Shown here: in pieces, positions 22,383 through 34,090 of the stretch
How positions within the stretch are numbered: the first letter of the stretch is position 1
Layout of the letters: the number at the start of each line of letters is the position of its first letter
NCBI GenBank assembly: GCA_011316305.1
Contig: SAUG01000025.1
Coordinates: forward strand, 186,001 to 250,000
Direction: 5' to 3'
DNA from: Rusavskia elegans
Lineage: Eukaryota > Ascomycota > Lecanoromycetes > Teloschistales > Teloschistaceae
Length of the DNA stretch: 64,000 bases
Translations under genes and position numbers: made by a program
Notes under the pieces: generated by a model
Database searches by the model: none
Told to the model about the DNA's origin: nothing
The model's input: the letters and a program-made list of their open reading frames with translations, nothing else

Positions 22383-23145
22383 ATGTTCATCATTGTTATT
22401 TTCGCAGGCGTGATGATAAGAGTCGGCGCAAAACAATGCTACCGTCCTAACGGGCAGCCTAGAAAACCTGAAGGAAACCAACCGTGTAACAACACCGTAG
22501 GAGTGGAGAGTATGTGCTGTCATCTGGAAAAAACTCGACTTCCAGACCGGTGTCGCCCGGACGGCCTTTGTATTCCACGGGACAACAGCGACCTTTGGCG
22601 CGGTGGTTGCACAGATCCCACCTGGCGAGATCCTGCCTGCCTTCATATCTGAATCGAAGGCCAAAGTAAGGAAGGTCCACGTGTGATAGCATCATCGAAG
22701 TTCGCTGCTGATGTGTTTTTGTGTGAGGTTGGGTAGAGGCCGAGGGTTAAAATTACGCCGAAGTAGTCACGACGTGCACCGACGGGAGCCTCTGCTGCGA
22801 AAATGGAAACCATGGCAAATCCTGTTGCAATTCGGGCGAGGGTCTGGTCGTTCTGAATGGTACAATCTTGGCGTCCAGCCGTTCTCCAAATCCTACGTCC
22901 TCAGCGACAATCTCGACAGCGACTTCCGGTCCGGTACCCCGAGCGAATCCCTGCCTGGGTCGCCCGCGCCTGAATCGTCACCCTCATCGAATACGGGACC
23001 CATAGTCGGAGGCGTGGTGGGTGGGATCGCAGGAGTCGTCGCGCTTGCTTTCGCGTTTTGGTATTACATAATCCGACGCAACGTCAGGAGGCAACAGAGT
23101 GCATCGCAAGTATCGCTCCAAATCGAGGCCTATAAGGTTTATTAA
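22383..23145 (+). pseudogene. Broken cysteine-rich single-pass membrane protein gene
   Basis: The 5' part gives a hydrophobic leader (MFIIVIFAGVMIRVGA). It is followed by CYRPNGQ, then CCHLEKTRLPDRC, GLCIPRD and CTDPTWRDPACLHI, a cysteine spacing typical of a Pezizomycotina surface-protein family. The frame then meets TGA at 22650-22652, exactly where a cysteine (CxxIC) is expected. Past it, an ordinary-looking intron (22666-22763) restores the same frame and gives TTCTDGSLCCENGNHGKSCC, so the downstream exon still codes. A second problem comes at about 22,890-22,940. The Ser/Thr stalk is in one frame, while NTGPIVGGVVGG, the transmembrane helix and the C-terminus are in another. An unusually short intron or an indel is needed. 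Two lesions suggest a pseudogene; a sequencing error cannot be excluded. Confidence 0.6.
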
Positions 23146-23490
23146 CCCACTAGGGAGGAGCCATGGCAAGAGCCACGCGAAGCCCCTGTTGGTGTTCTCA
23201 TGAGGGAATTGGATCCAACACACACTAGGCAGGAGATGGAAGCTTGGAGATGACATGTATAACGTATATATGCTGTGGTAGGATAGACAGTAACATAGAA
23301 ATTTGATAAAGAGAGGATTGGAAAAGAGGCAGGTTTGGAGAGCCTTGAAAACATGAAGTCTGAAGTACCACAGGAGCATCAGCCGATGATCGAAGCGCAG
23401 GGGGTAAGATATCCTACTATCACGGGCACACGGTTGTACGATTGTCTGCGAGGGTTTTTGTGAAAGTTAAAGGGTATATCTAAAATCGGT
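23146..23490. other. Convergent intergenic region
   Basis: 345 bp between the broken membrane-protein gene and the FSH hydrolase 3' end. A short frame at 23379-23597 has no support. Confidence 0.45.
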
Positions 23491-24294
23491 TCAGGTATAG
23501 AGAGGGAGTGCCGTAATTGCCAAATCCTCCATGCCCTTTTCCAGCTGTTCCGTTTTGCGGGTATCGATTTCATGCTGATAGTTTTGGTGAAGAGCAATAA
23601 CCTTGTTTGCTACCCGCTGGGTATCCGCTGGAGCAACTGGAAGGGAATGTCCCATAGCGAACACCATGATGGTCCTGCTCGTTGGGTCGGAGCACTGCGA
23701 AAGAAGCCGGCTTTTGTGCAGGAAAGGATCTCTGTCCCCCATGACGTGCACAGTTGGAATACTCAGAATGCTCTCGTGCTTCTTGTCCCAATATTGCGTC
23801 TCGAACTGTGCAGTTGGTGTAATGGGAAACAAGGCTGACGACAAGCCGAGCGGAGGATAGGTGCCACAGATGAAGACGCCGAAGCCGAACTCGTCGAAAG
23901 CTTCGGCTCGTTTTTCCTGCTTTTCATGGAGAAGGCCGAGTGCCAGTCTAGCACCTTGAGAAAATCCAAGGACGCCAACAAAATTGCCTCCATCCTCGGC
24001 CATCCTCTTCTTTAGTAAGGGTCGGACTTTGTCTTCGTCACAGCCATCCTTGTTGATCCACCGTCTGTAGGGGCCCATGCCTTCGAAGAATGGCAGCACC
24101 CCTGGGCCAGGAGGACATATGAACGGACCGTCGACGAAGACAAAGCGAAATTGCTTTGCTAGGGCTCTCTGCAGCCGGCCGACCTGGATAGCGAAGATGC
24201 GGGCCGATGTACCACCTCCATGCAGACACAGCAGGCATGGTAGATTCGACTTTGCTTTTGGCTTTGCGGATGGCTTTGAGGCAAGGACGGTCAT
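23491..24294 (-). CDS. FSH-family serine hydrolase (alpha/beta fold)
   Basis: A single-exon 267-residue protein. It has LCLHGGGTSARIF near the N-terminus (the HG oxyanion element), the nucleophile elbow GFSQGARLA with Ser in G-x-S-x-G, an acid in VMGDRDPFL and the His in FAMGHSLP, so the catalytic triad is complete. This arrangement, with VFVDGPF and the PYRRWI stretch between, is the FSH1/serine hydrolase family (formerly DUF341). Relatives include yeast Fsh1-3 and thioesterase/hydrolase partners of fungal polyketide synthases such as LovG. No polyketide synthase is nearby, so a general esterase role is as likely as one in secondary metabolism. The substrate is unknown. Confidence 0.85.
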   Translation of the reverse strand: MTVLASKPSAKPKAKSNLPCLLCLHGGGTSARIFAIQVGRLQRALAKQFRFVFVDGPFICPPGPGVLPFFEGMGPYRRWINKDGCDEDKVRPLLKKRMAEDGGNFVGVLGFSQGARLALGLLHEKQEKRAEAFDEFGFGVFICGTYPPLGLSSALFPITPTAQFETQYWDKKHESILSIPTVHVMGDRDPFLHKSRLLSQCSDPTSRTIMVFAMGHSLPVAPADTQRVANKVIALHQNYQHEIDTRKTEQLEKGMEDLAITALPLYT

Positions 24295-24826
24295 TATGTC
24301 TGGGATCGAGGAATATCGGTTCTTGAAGATTGACGTTCTAAAGTGAAAGGAAATACAGATTGATCGAACCAGCTATCCTTGACAATAGACTCGGAGCTCA
24401 CCGACTGGGGGCGGTGAAATGGTTTGGAGATGGATTTGAAGAGATTACGAAACAAGAACATAATGATTGAGGCCCCACGAAGAGACCAAAGGGGTTTATC
24501 ATGGTTGCAGATGTCGAGCTGAATGCTGGAGGTGGAAGGTGTGCCTCTTCGGAGCCTTCGGGCGCATCTACGTTGCAACGCCGTTTTTCGGTCCGAGTGA
24601 CGGCTGCGAGCGTCCAATTATTATCTTCGATGACGCAACGTCTGGGAAGCAGGCGTTGGATCTGCCTTTCCAGAAGGACCTTCGCGCTTTTTAGTAGAGT
24701 CACGGTAGTGTGGAGTGGTGATGTTCGGATCCCGGGTTGTATTTAGAAGGCAACCCGAATCCGATGCGACGGAGATCGTTGTTGTTCGTTGCTTCAGCTT
24801 GTCGTCTGACATCCGTTAGAATTATA
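24295..24826. other. Intergenic region between FSH hydrolase and allantoicase
   Basis: 532 bp upstream of the FSH gene and downstream of allantoicase (both minus). A 101-codon minus frame at 24398-24703 has no recognisable feature. Nothing else is seen. Confidence 0.45.
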
Positions 24827-25984
24827 TTACTGTCTTGTCCCGAAGACTCTGAAACGTTTCACGCCCCCGTCTGGCACTATCGTCATTTTTAAATGCGTGT
24901 ATGCGGCTTCTTCCACGTTGCTCAAGCTCGTGCCCGCATACTCATGCTCTTTGTCCGGGCCCAATCTTTGCATCCCGAGCACCTCTTTCCATCGTGGATC
25001 CTCGGCATCCGGAGTCTCTTCTTCGCTGTCGAATGCATCAACCTTCATGGCTTGAGGGTAGTTGCCCCTGTAGAACGCTGTGTCGACAACGATTCGCTGG
25101 ACCTTCCCCCTTGCGCCCAATCTCACAATGACCCAATCGATATGTCCCTGATCCCGGCTTCTTCTCGTCTCCCATCCTCCTCCCATGTCCACCCCTCTTC
25201 CAGGTAGAAGCAAGTTGCTCTTGCTGGATCCGAAATGCTCCTCGCTGGCACTCAGCACCATACCACCCATCAGAGCCGAGCTTAATTCGACTTCTTGCTC
25301 CATTGACTCCGGAAAGACGGGCACGACCTGTCCGTATAGGCGAAATCTGGCGATGCCTCCGTCCGGGAACATGCACAATCGGACATGGGTGACCTCGCTT
25401 TCATCGTCAGCCTTCCATGCGTGTCTTTTAGAAGCTCCACATCCTCGGTGCCCAAGCACTTGTCTCCACCCGCTATAGTCTTTCTTCACAACCTTGGCGT
25501 CCGCATCTTCTCCAACATCGAAGCATCCCTGTACCTCCACTGCCTCCGCGTGATTGCCGTCGAAGAAGGCAGTATCGACCTCAATACCTTTAACTTTGCC
25601 ACTGGCGACCCCGAGCTTGATGATCACCCAATCGTATGGCTCGGGATTATGCCGGCGCGTCTCCCATCCATCGTACCAGGCGCCTGTGGGCACAAAAAAT
25701 CCAGGTCGTCGTATGGGTGGTTTAGGATTGGTGAGGTTCGAGGCGGGTGCGAACCACTCGTCGGAGAAGGCGAGGATGGAGGAGTCGAGCGAGGATGAGG
25801 TGAGGTCTGAGCCGCGTGAAACGAGTCAGAGATAATTCCCCTAGTATTCAGGGGAATCTTGGGAGCTACCGATGCAAGTGGAGCCGAACGTGCTGTCAAT
25901 AAGGTCGGCAGGAATAGCACTAGAGGGTGTGGGTGCGGACTTCGTGTCTTGGATAACTTCCGGGGAAAGAACTTGGACCTCCAT
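24827..25984 (-). CDS. DAL2: Allantoicase
   Basis: Two exons on the minus strand, 25984-25870 and 25806-24827, give 364 residues. The intron (GTAGCT donor, CTGAC branch) splits an Asp codon, giving STCI|DLTSSSLDSS. Allantoicase hydrolyses allantoate to ureidoglycolate and urea, a step in using purines as a nitrogen source. The internal duplication of the family is plain. The first copy is PTGAWYDGWETRRHN...DWVIIKLG...EVDTAFFDGNHAEAVEV. The second is GGGWETRRSRDQ...DWVIVRLG...VVDTAFYRGNYPQAMKV. SDEWFAPASNL precedes the first copy as expected. Both copies end with MFPDGG/IVPDGG and R-F-R. No other purine-catabolism gene is in the window. Confidence 0.93.
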
Positions 25985-26356
25985 CGTTATGAGGTCCTAA
26001 AAGATCCAAATGTGTATTTCGAGTGGCAGAACGAAAAATTGACTTGGATCTGGAGGCAGTCTCTCCGCCGAGGGCGCTAAGAATAATAATGGTGATGATT
26101 AGGGCATGCGGCCATAATGCCCTACCTTCGTACCTTTGAAGGAAGGTACTCTACAAACGAGAGATACTAAAAACCTTTTTGCTGATAGTGGCTACCTCGA
26201 TTGCAAAAGGTACTGCCGAGAGGGTCTTGCGATGGCCAGTAAGCTCAATTGAAATTCCCCATGATGCCGCGATCCCTACATGACCCGCAAGTACATGTCT
26301 TCATATATGAGCGATCGCCTCAGCTAAGCCGCCCCATAATGCTTTTCCAATTCGTT
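25985..26356. other. Intergenic region
   Basis: 372 bp upstream of allantoicase and downstream of the ankyrin/DIL gene. A purine-catabolism promoter would be expected to hold GATA-factor sites, but this is family knowledge and was not mapped. No gene is seen. Confidence 0.4.
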
Positions 26357-28937
26357 CTAGTCGTCATCATTACCATTACCCCAGTCGTGGGACTGAACGG
26401 ACGATCCGCCTCCACTCAGATCAAGCTTCGCTAGAAATTCGGGTGGGACGGTAGGAATGTACTTCTTCTCCCTTTCTCGGTTGAGACCGCCGTAGCCGGC
26501 ACCGTACGAGAGTACGAGATCCACCGTCGTTGGAAGGGAAAATTGTAGCATGTGCGCCGGATCCATCAGCAAACTGTCAGATACGACATCTCCGTCCTCG
26601 TGTCGACCCGTGTCATTTGGTCCTTCGTCTTGTTCGGCTGACATTGAGGATCGAGGCTCGGAACCAGCTTTCGAGGATGCCCTCTTACGGGTTTGCCGTA
26701 TTTGTTGAGCTCTTTTCTTCATGTCTGCCTGTAGATTGGTAAGGTGTCGTCGCGCTTCTTTGGGCAGACCTTTTTCCCCCTTTTCGAATCGGTAATGGCT
26801 GGCCGCATACAAAAGATGCTGTGGACCAAGTCTAGGTATTTGGGTTAGAGTCTCCTCCAAAGAGGCGATGACATCCTGCTTTTCACCCAGTGAAGAGAAA
26901 CACTGAAGCCATTGCAGTAGCTGAATGACTGGAGTAAAGTGTCTTCGAGCTGCATCAACCGTGGATTCACCGGATGTCGACAGTGACCCGTTCTCGTAAT
27001 GCTCGGGCATACGGTTATTGGACCTTGCCCAATCCTCAAGGACAGAGATATTCATTCGGATCTGCATGGCTTTGGTGCGCGCCAGGTAGGTTCGTGTTGA
27101 AAGGACATGATTGAACAGTTCAGCCCCGATCCAGTAAAACAGCTGGGCCAGGATTTGTGCCGTTATTACAGAATGTATGTCGTATAGATCGAGCACAAAA
27201 AGCGTCGAGGAAAGAAGAGAAGTGATGTTTCTGGGTGAAGGCTGTGTTCGCCTGTTGGGCGGTGGCGGTTTGTAGCTGACTGGCTCGGGCGTTTGTACCT
27301 TCTTTTTGTTGAACAGCTTCCATTCCCCAACGAATACCAGGTCGTCGAACGGTATGGTCTCATGGGCCAGAATAGAGGCATCGAGGAGTTTGTCCATTCT
27401 CCTTTCAGCATCCCTTATGATGAGGATGAAGATCTCATTGATGAGCTCTACTAGCTGGACCTGAAATTCTGGCGTGGCCTCAACAAGCCCGGCATCCTTC
27501 TTCAAGTAATGCAACAACAGTGTGGCGTTCGATATCCAGTAAGCCAGCACAGTCATATCCCATTGATGATTCTCCACCTTGGCGTTAATCTTGTCCATTG
27601 CCGATACCAACAGGGTGGCCAACAGATCCGGATTGGCATGATAGTGCGCGTAGCGAGCACCTAAGAACAAGATGTTTGCAGGTACGGGCTTCTGAGATGG
27701 CGTTCTTTGGGGCGTCATTTCCGTGATGACTATGTCAAGTATTCGGCCCAGCTCGCTTTCCTGAAAGACAAACATTTGATCGTGGAGGCAGCGATCCCAG
27801 ACAAATTCGTGTTGCTCCTCGAATTCGTCGGGCGTCTAGACACACTTTTAGTACGCAGTCAGACTATGCCACCGACTAGACCGACCTCTGGTCGTTCATC
27901 CATGCCTAAGCTGGATAGGTCGACTTCCAGATTCATTGAACTCTCCATCATCATCCGCCTTCTCATCTCATTCTCCTCCATCTCTTGCTCGAATTTGTCT
28001 TGAGAGAAGCCTGTGTCGTAGAAATCATCTTCCACGCCAACGTCACCAATGTGATAACCATTCTGATGCAGGAAGTCTGAAATTTCACTGTTGGGAGCGG
28101 GCAAATCGAAAGCTGTGCGGCCCGAGGAAGACTTCACCGTCGACGAGGCGCCATTATCGAGAAGCCTTTTCGCGATGTTCTTGTGTCGATTGGTCATGGC
28201 CCACATCAGAGCGGTCCACTGATTCCGGTCCTTCTTATCGACATCGGCTCCTGCATTGATCAAGGCTTCCACCACGTCTTCATGGCCCTAGACAGATCAG
28301 CACTTCGGCCTACATGTCGAAAAAAGGCTGTCTTACGAAACAGCTAGCATAAATGATTGGGGCCCTCCCTTCCTCATCTGCGGCATTGACGTCGATGAAG
28401 GGCTTGGCTTTGCCCTGCAGCACCCGGCGAACTCGCTCAATATCGCCATTACTCGCAGCCATATGCAACGATTTCTGCAGGACCGCCTTCTTTTCATGAT
28501 CCGATAGATTCTTATCCGCAATAACCTGATCCTCGTTGCCCGTGGTAGCTTCGTCTTCTCGATGGGCGGCCTGGGCGGCGAGCATTTCCATCAGCCGGGA
28601 GTCGCCATCTTCGATTCTGTGTGTGGGTTCTTCATCGTAGCTAGGATCATCGAGGGAAAGATTGAAGGTAAGAGGCTGTGCCGGCATTGGACTTGTTAAA
28701 AACTGGGATTGACCTGGGCGCGAGATTCAGCGAGAGTGCTTTGCTGAGCCTGTTAATAGTCTGCAAGGAGGCTCACACCCTACCTTGCCAGGCATCGTAC
28801 ATCTCAGTTTCTCCACCAAAATTCGCTACAGGCTGGCGGTCGTCTAGAGACTTGGGGAGATCGGGTGGCAGTTGTCGAGACTTCTCTTCCTCGTGGGAGC
28901 CGTTTGGGTCGTCGCCGAAGCCAGTGGGAGACTCCAT
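26357..28937 (-). CDS. Ankyrin-repeat plus dilute (DIL) domain protein
   Basis: Four exons on the minus strand: 28937-28784, 28713-28337, 28287 to about 27877, and 27835-26357, giving about 806 residues. The first two encode an acidic N-terminus. Ankyrin repeats then span the exon 2/3 junction (KSLHMAASNGDIERV, then GHEDVVEALINAGADVDKKD and NQWTALMWAM). Exon 4 holds a DIL (dilute) domain: a long helical part, then LLQWLQCFSSLGEKQDVI and LEETLTQIPRLGPQHLLYAASHYRFEKGE. DIL domains form the cargo-binding tail of class V myosins, but no motor is present here. Fungi have a conserved family with exactly this ankyrin-DIL order and unclear function. The third intron is only 41-50 nt, depending on which GT is used (27876 or 27885), so that junction is uncertain. 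Confidence 0.82.
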
Positions 28938-29630
28938 GGTGGAAAGAGCTACCGGGGTAGATTGCGCGCATTAGAGACTGTATTTGCGGGCGGACTCGTC
29001 TGCCCTCACACTGCGAGGTGGCTTGAGGAGTTTATTACTGATGTCGCTGTATGAGGTCATAGCATGATGGGACCTGCATGCATGGTGATGCCCGGCTGTT
29101 GGTATTCTATGCGCATCTGCATGCTTGGACATGTGAACAGATTCGTCGACTCACTTCTCCCCTCGTGTGTGCTCTTGTTGTGAGTTTGAATTTCATTTTA
29201 TCGCTTGGTCCAGCCTGAGCAAAGGATACCTTAGTCATGCAGGGATTACCTTACACTAGCCCATTACCTAAAACAAGTATATATCACTCTCTACAGCATC
29301 ATTGATTGACTCAATCTACGTGGAATACCAAGGACTAAGATCCACAATATCGATTTGTTATTTAATACGGCGTTCGAGAGCTCTTGGTTGATCAGTCCAC
29401 TTGCTGTTGTCCTTATGTCTCCTAAACAAACAATATCTCCGTCTCTCAACTTCGAATATTGAAGTCATCAGTACCGTCCAAGGCAAGTGAAACTTTAACA
29501 CTATTCCATAGGTCGTCGAGGCATTGGAGACTGGCTTGACCCAGCTGGAAGTTGCGGTATCGGTCGTTCTCGCATTTCCTGTGCCAGTTTGGATTTCATG
29601 GCCACATCTAATTCCACCGTCTGCCTGTAG
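28938..29630. promoter_or_regulatory. Divergent promoter region, ankyrin/DIL gene and M13 peptidase
   Basis: 693 bp between two divergent start codons. CTGCCTGTAG just before the ATG at 29631 could be a splice acceptor of a 5' UTR intron. No gene is visible. Confidence 0.45.
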
Positions 29631-32384
29631 ATGTCCACCAACGGAAATAACCATGACGAAGCCGCGCCCCTTCTTCTCAATGGAAGTCCCAACCATGACT
29701 ATGAGGCCAATGGCGGTGTCAAGTCATCATACACCACCAAGGAATCATCTACACGCCAATATATCCAGCACTTATGGCGATGGCTGCGGATCAATGTCAA
29801 GATATTAACAATGACAGGCTTGCTCCTTGGTGGTGTTATTGCTCTGATTGTATACATTGCACGTACGAAAATACCCGACTCCTCTTCCCTGCCAAATACA
29901 AATCTAATAGGTCCAGTGAGTCATAATCAAGCGCCTGAACAGCCGGCAGATCCAATATGTCTCACACCAGCATGCGTGCTTGCTGCGGCTGGAATCATCG
30001 AGAATATGGACTCCGACTACCACCATATCAACCCCTGCGAAGATTTCAGTAAGTATGTGTGCGGAGGCTGGGAGTCGAAACACGACCTCCGCGCAGACCA
30101 GGATTCCGTATCCTCGGGAGGCGTCATGTACGAAAAGTCTCAAGAGACCCTTCGTCGCCTGCTCGAGGCTCCGTACTCAGATACCCAACTATCCAGGGTC
30201 TCTTCGAGTGCATCTGCAGACAGGCTTATCTTCGACAAGATTCAGTCGGCTTACAACGCTTGTATGGATGAAGAAACAATCAAGCAGCGTGCTTCAAAAC
30301 CATTGCTGGACGTTCTTCGAAAAGTACAAGAGTATTACCCCCTGCATTCTGATGATGGAAAGGCAGGTTCTTTCAAAGACCGCAATCTGCATCAGCAAAA
30401 GGAGCTTCTAAGCTATGGGGATGAGCCGTTCACAAGGGTCATCGCATACTTATCAAGTATTGGCGTTGACGCATTTGTAACGTTCAACGTTGACGCAGAC
30501 GACAAGGATCCGGACTCGGTGGTCCTGTCGATGAATGCTTTGAACCGGCCTGGCTTGCCATCAAAAGAGTACTATCAAGACCAGGATTTACTCAAGTCGT
30601 ACGCCGAAACCATCGGTCAAGTCTTAGAGGCTTTGTTGCGCGAGGCTCAGCCATCACCACAGCTCGGTCTGGATACCTCCATGATATTTAAATGCAGCGA
30701 AGAGCTCGTCAAAGCTGTAATTGAACTTGAGAAAACCCTTGCATTTGCCTCGCCAGACGAAGCAGACGCGGAAGATGTAACGAAGTACTACAACCCTCGC
30801 TCGCTGACAGAGGTGCACACTCTACTACCTCAGCTATCCATGCCTTACCTGATTTCGCTTCTGGCGCCAACTGGATTTGTGCCTACCAAGGTAATCGTCG
30901 GATCGCCATCATATCTCGACGCACTCGCTCAGCAGCTGAATTATGCAAGTCATGAAACTCTGAGAGCGTACCTTGTTTGGAAGACCGTGCAAGGATACGT
31001 GGATGAAGTAGAGGATGAAGCATTAATACCCCTAAAGAGGTTCAACAATAAGTTGCGCGGGAAAGACCCAGAGGCCTCGGAAGACCGATGGAGAACGTGT
31101 GTCAAAGTAGTCGATCGCGGTCTGGGTAAGAACATCACCAGTCGAGCTGCTCCTGCCCACCGTTGCAATTTTGCTAAGTATTTCAGGGTGGATCTTGAGC
31201 AAAATTTTCGTCGAAGAAGCCTTCTCCAAGGATGCCAAAGCTTTTGGGGACCGAATCATACATGACATAAAACATCAATTTGTAGAGAAACTTTCAGTGG
31301 CTGAATGGATGTCCAAAGATGTCCGTAATGTTGCCATTGAGAAAGGTATGCGAACTGCTGAACATTCCAAACATGATCAAACAGCATATGAAGCTCTAAC
31401 CCGATCCAGTCCATCGTATCATACAGAAGATAGGCTATCCAACTCGAAGTCCAGATCTATTGGACGCAACGGCGGTTAAGAAATACTATGAGGGTGTCCA
31501 TATCACGAACGAGAGTTACTTTGGAAACGCTCTTGCTGTTGCCAAATTTGACTCGCGTCGTGAATGGTCTAAACTGGGAAAGCCAACAAATCGAGACGAA
31601 TGGTTGATGACTGCTGTGACTGTCAATGTACGTAGATATCATCTCCTGTGCACACGAGGCTTACATGAGTCCAGGCCTACTACAATCCACCTGGGAATGA
31701 GATCGTCTTTCCCGCAGGCATCATGCAGCCACCTATCTTCTACGATCCAAGTCTTCCACCTTACATCAGCTACGGGCCTTTTGGTTCAATAAGTGGCCAT
31801 GAGCTGACCCACGGTCCGTGATCCTTGCCGTTCAATGTACTTGCTGACTTTGGCAGCCTTTGATTCAAGCGGACGTCACTATGACCAGAACGGCAACTAC
31901 ACAGATTGGTGGGATGACCAGACGATACAGGCTTTCAAGGCCAAGACCGACTGCTTTGTCAAGCAGTATTCCAATTTCACCATTCTCGATCCCGAAGGCA
32001 AGACACTCCACGTCAACGGAAAGCTGACGCTAGGCGAGAACATTGCCGATGCGGGTGGGTTGAGTGCTGCGTTCCATGCTTGGAAGGAGATCGAGAAGAA
32101 GCACCCAAGCCAGCTACTGCCAGGCCTTCAGCATTTCACCAAAGAACAGATGTTCTTCATCACCTACCCGAGCCTATTCTGTGGTAAGACAAGGCAGGAG
32201 AGGGCTGTTAATTTAATCTTTAAGGATCCTCACTCGCCGTCTTGGGCGCGTATCCTGGTAAGTATATGATTTCAGTTTTCACTGAACAGGCACTCATCGA
32301 CCGCAGGGAACCGTGGCCAATTCTCAAGAATTTCGAAAGGCGTTCGATTGCCCCAAAAAGGAGCCGACTTGTGAGCTGTGGTAA
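29631..32384 (+). CDS. M13 family (neprilysin-like) zinc metallopeptidase, type II membrane protein
   Basis: Six exons: 29631-31125, 31187-31345, 31410-31627, 31675-31813, 31857-32257 and 32307-32384, giving 829 residues. A cytosolic N-terminus of about 60 residues is followed by one helix (ILTMTGLLLGGVIALIVYIA) and a luminal/extracellular domain. CEDFSKYVCGGW is the N-terminal M13 hallmark. The zinc site is GHELTHAFD (HExxH), split by the fourth intron between H and A. ENIADAGGL supplies the third ligand Glu. NAYYNPPGNEIVFPAG and the C-terminal CELW complete the family pattern. M13 enzymes cut short peptides outside the cell or in the secretory pathway. Every intron is needed to keep frame. 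Extra helices in the ~300-residue N-lobe look normal. The substrate is unknown. Confidence 0.93.
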
Positions 32385-33196
32385 GAATCATGGCAAAAAG
32401 AGGTTCTTATGGATTATTTCGTCCATTCTGTACATTCTCGTTTGGCGCTCAACTCCCAGACATATCTTCCGTACATATTTCGTACTTTCTGCATGGTGAG
32501 TATGAGCGGTCTTGTTGAAGGGCGATAGCAGTATATATCCTTTTTGTATATCCAATATGTGTTCTATCTTTGTTCTCCATAAATATCTCGGGCTTAAAGC
32601 TCCGTATATGTACCTATGTTGCCTCTCGGCGAAGTACCCGTGCCGTGGGGAAAGCCCATGTTTCGTGGGGTCAGTCGGAGTCAGCGAGGGATGGCGCGGG
32701 TATACCGGTATAGAGTGATCCTGGGTCGCTAATAGTGGCCGAGATGGTGGATGAAACTTATGGTGAGTGTTTGTGAGGAGCGGCAATACCACATTGCGCC
32801 TGTACACCCATGCCAATAACGTTTTATCCAGCATAGCCCTCGGAAAGTCGGAATACGTCGGCGCAAGTCTGGTGGCTCCAAGTAATGTCGAGTTCATTGG
32901 GTAAGGCTCTGTCTTGCTCACGCGTAGTCGGATCTGCGAGGAGGTTCTACATCTCCATGCGATCCGTTCTTAAGAAAAGCTTGATACCAAGTATACCCAC
33001 GATATTGGTCATTCAGGCGTACAGCTGGCATTTACGCCATACTGGAAGGATTCTATAAGTTCATCCCAAGACCGCTACTGTATTTCTTAAATTCTTCGAT
33101 TCCCAGTCTCTCCATTTTAGCACCTTAAGAATGTCATAGTCCAAGCCCCAAGCTTCAAGTATCATTCTTCTACAGTCCTCCAACACAACAATCGCA
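32385..33196. other. Gene-free region
   Basis: 812 bp with only unsupported frames, including a 177-codon minus frame at 32388-32921 that lacks any domain and overlaps the end of the peptidase region. It holds the promoter of the secreted protein at 33197. Confidence 0.45.
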
Positions 33197-33837
33197 ATGC
33201 CATCTCTCAAAGTCCTATTCCTCTTCACCATCAGCACCCTCTTCACAACCACCTTGGCCGGCTTGTGGTGCAGTGCAGATACAAGTACCGCCAACGTCAC
33301 AGACTGGGCCAACGCCACAGCCTGGAAGGTTTCCATGTCCGTCTGTCTCCAAACATTACATCATAACGGCTGGCTGGGACGGCGGTGTTTCCCCACATGT
33401 ATGTTTTCGCCCTTCCTCATTTCCCTTTCTTCTACTCCGTCACTCCTCTTCCAAAACCGTACTCACACACACACCCCTAACCAACAGACAACCTCGACCC
33501 CACCCTCGACCGCGACCCAAACCCGCACCCGACCTTCTCCTTCTGGAAAACCGGCGCCCGCGAATTCAGAGACCCCAAAGACTGCTGGGAGCAATGCCAG
33601 TCCTGCCTCCAAAAGGGCATCGACGCCGGCAGGGCGGTGAAGACGCAATGCAACTACCAGGCCGATAAGACGCAGAAGGGGAGTACGTGCGAGATGGGCT
33701 TCGATTACGATACCCCCGAGGGGTTGGCCAAGATGCAGCCGGGGGGACTGTATAATTTGGCCGACGTGAGTATGGGGCGGTGGGAGCCTTATATTGGGTG
33801 GATAGGGAACTTGCAGGCGAGGTTCTATAATAAATAG
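33197..33837 (+). CDS. Secreted cysteine-rich protein, unknown family
   Basis: Exons 33197-33398 and 33488-33837 (GTATGT donor, CAG acceptor) give 183 residues. The first ~21 residues (LKVLFLFTISTLFTTTLAG) form a signal peptide. The mature protein has eight cysteines (LWCSA, SVCLQ, RRCFP, DCWEQCQSC, TQCNY, STCEM) and several Trp/Tyr, and it ends RFYNK. Two N-x-T/S sites (ANVTD, NATAW) lie near the mature N-terminus. The DCWEQCQSCLQKGID stretch is the most structured-looking part. I do not recognise the family. Without the intron, exon 1 runs into an unrelated frame. The junction codon TAC is split after T. Possible roles include an apoplastic or effector protein, but no function can be claimed. 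Confidence 0.65.
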
Positions 33838-34090
33838 TTGAGGGGCGCGGGATGGATGGGGTGGAGTTGATGGGGATGGTGTGGGTGTGGGTGTGGGTGT
33901 GCTGCGCTGGCTGCTACTGCTGCTTTCTGGGGCAAGAAAGTGGAGGAACACCCTAGTGAAGGGGGGAGGGAGATCTTTTGGATTTGCCACTGTTTATGTA
34001 TCATTTTTTTTATTGTAACGCTATGCCATTTAAACAACGGACGTTTCAAGCCCACAACAGTATTCTTATTCTTTCCTTTCCTATCCTTCT
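33838..34090. repeat. Short convergent spacer with a GTGGGT hexamer run
   Basis: Around 33878-33900 GTGGGT repeats about three to four times. It is a small microsatellite in the 3' region between two converging genes. Confidence 0.5.

Noticed and set aside
33878..33900. GTGGGT run as a telomere-like repeat
   Set aside because: Too short, not TTAGGG, and internal between two genes. A plain microsatellite.
33463..33990. 175-codon minus frame opposite the secreted protein at 33197
   Set aside because: The plus-strand model has a signal peptide, a good intron and patterned cysteines. The minus frame is low complexity.
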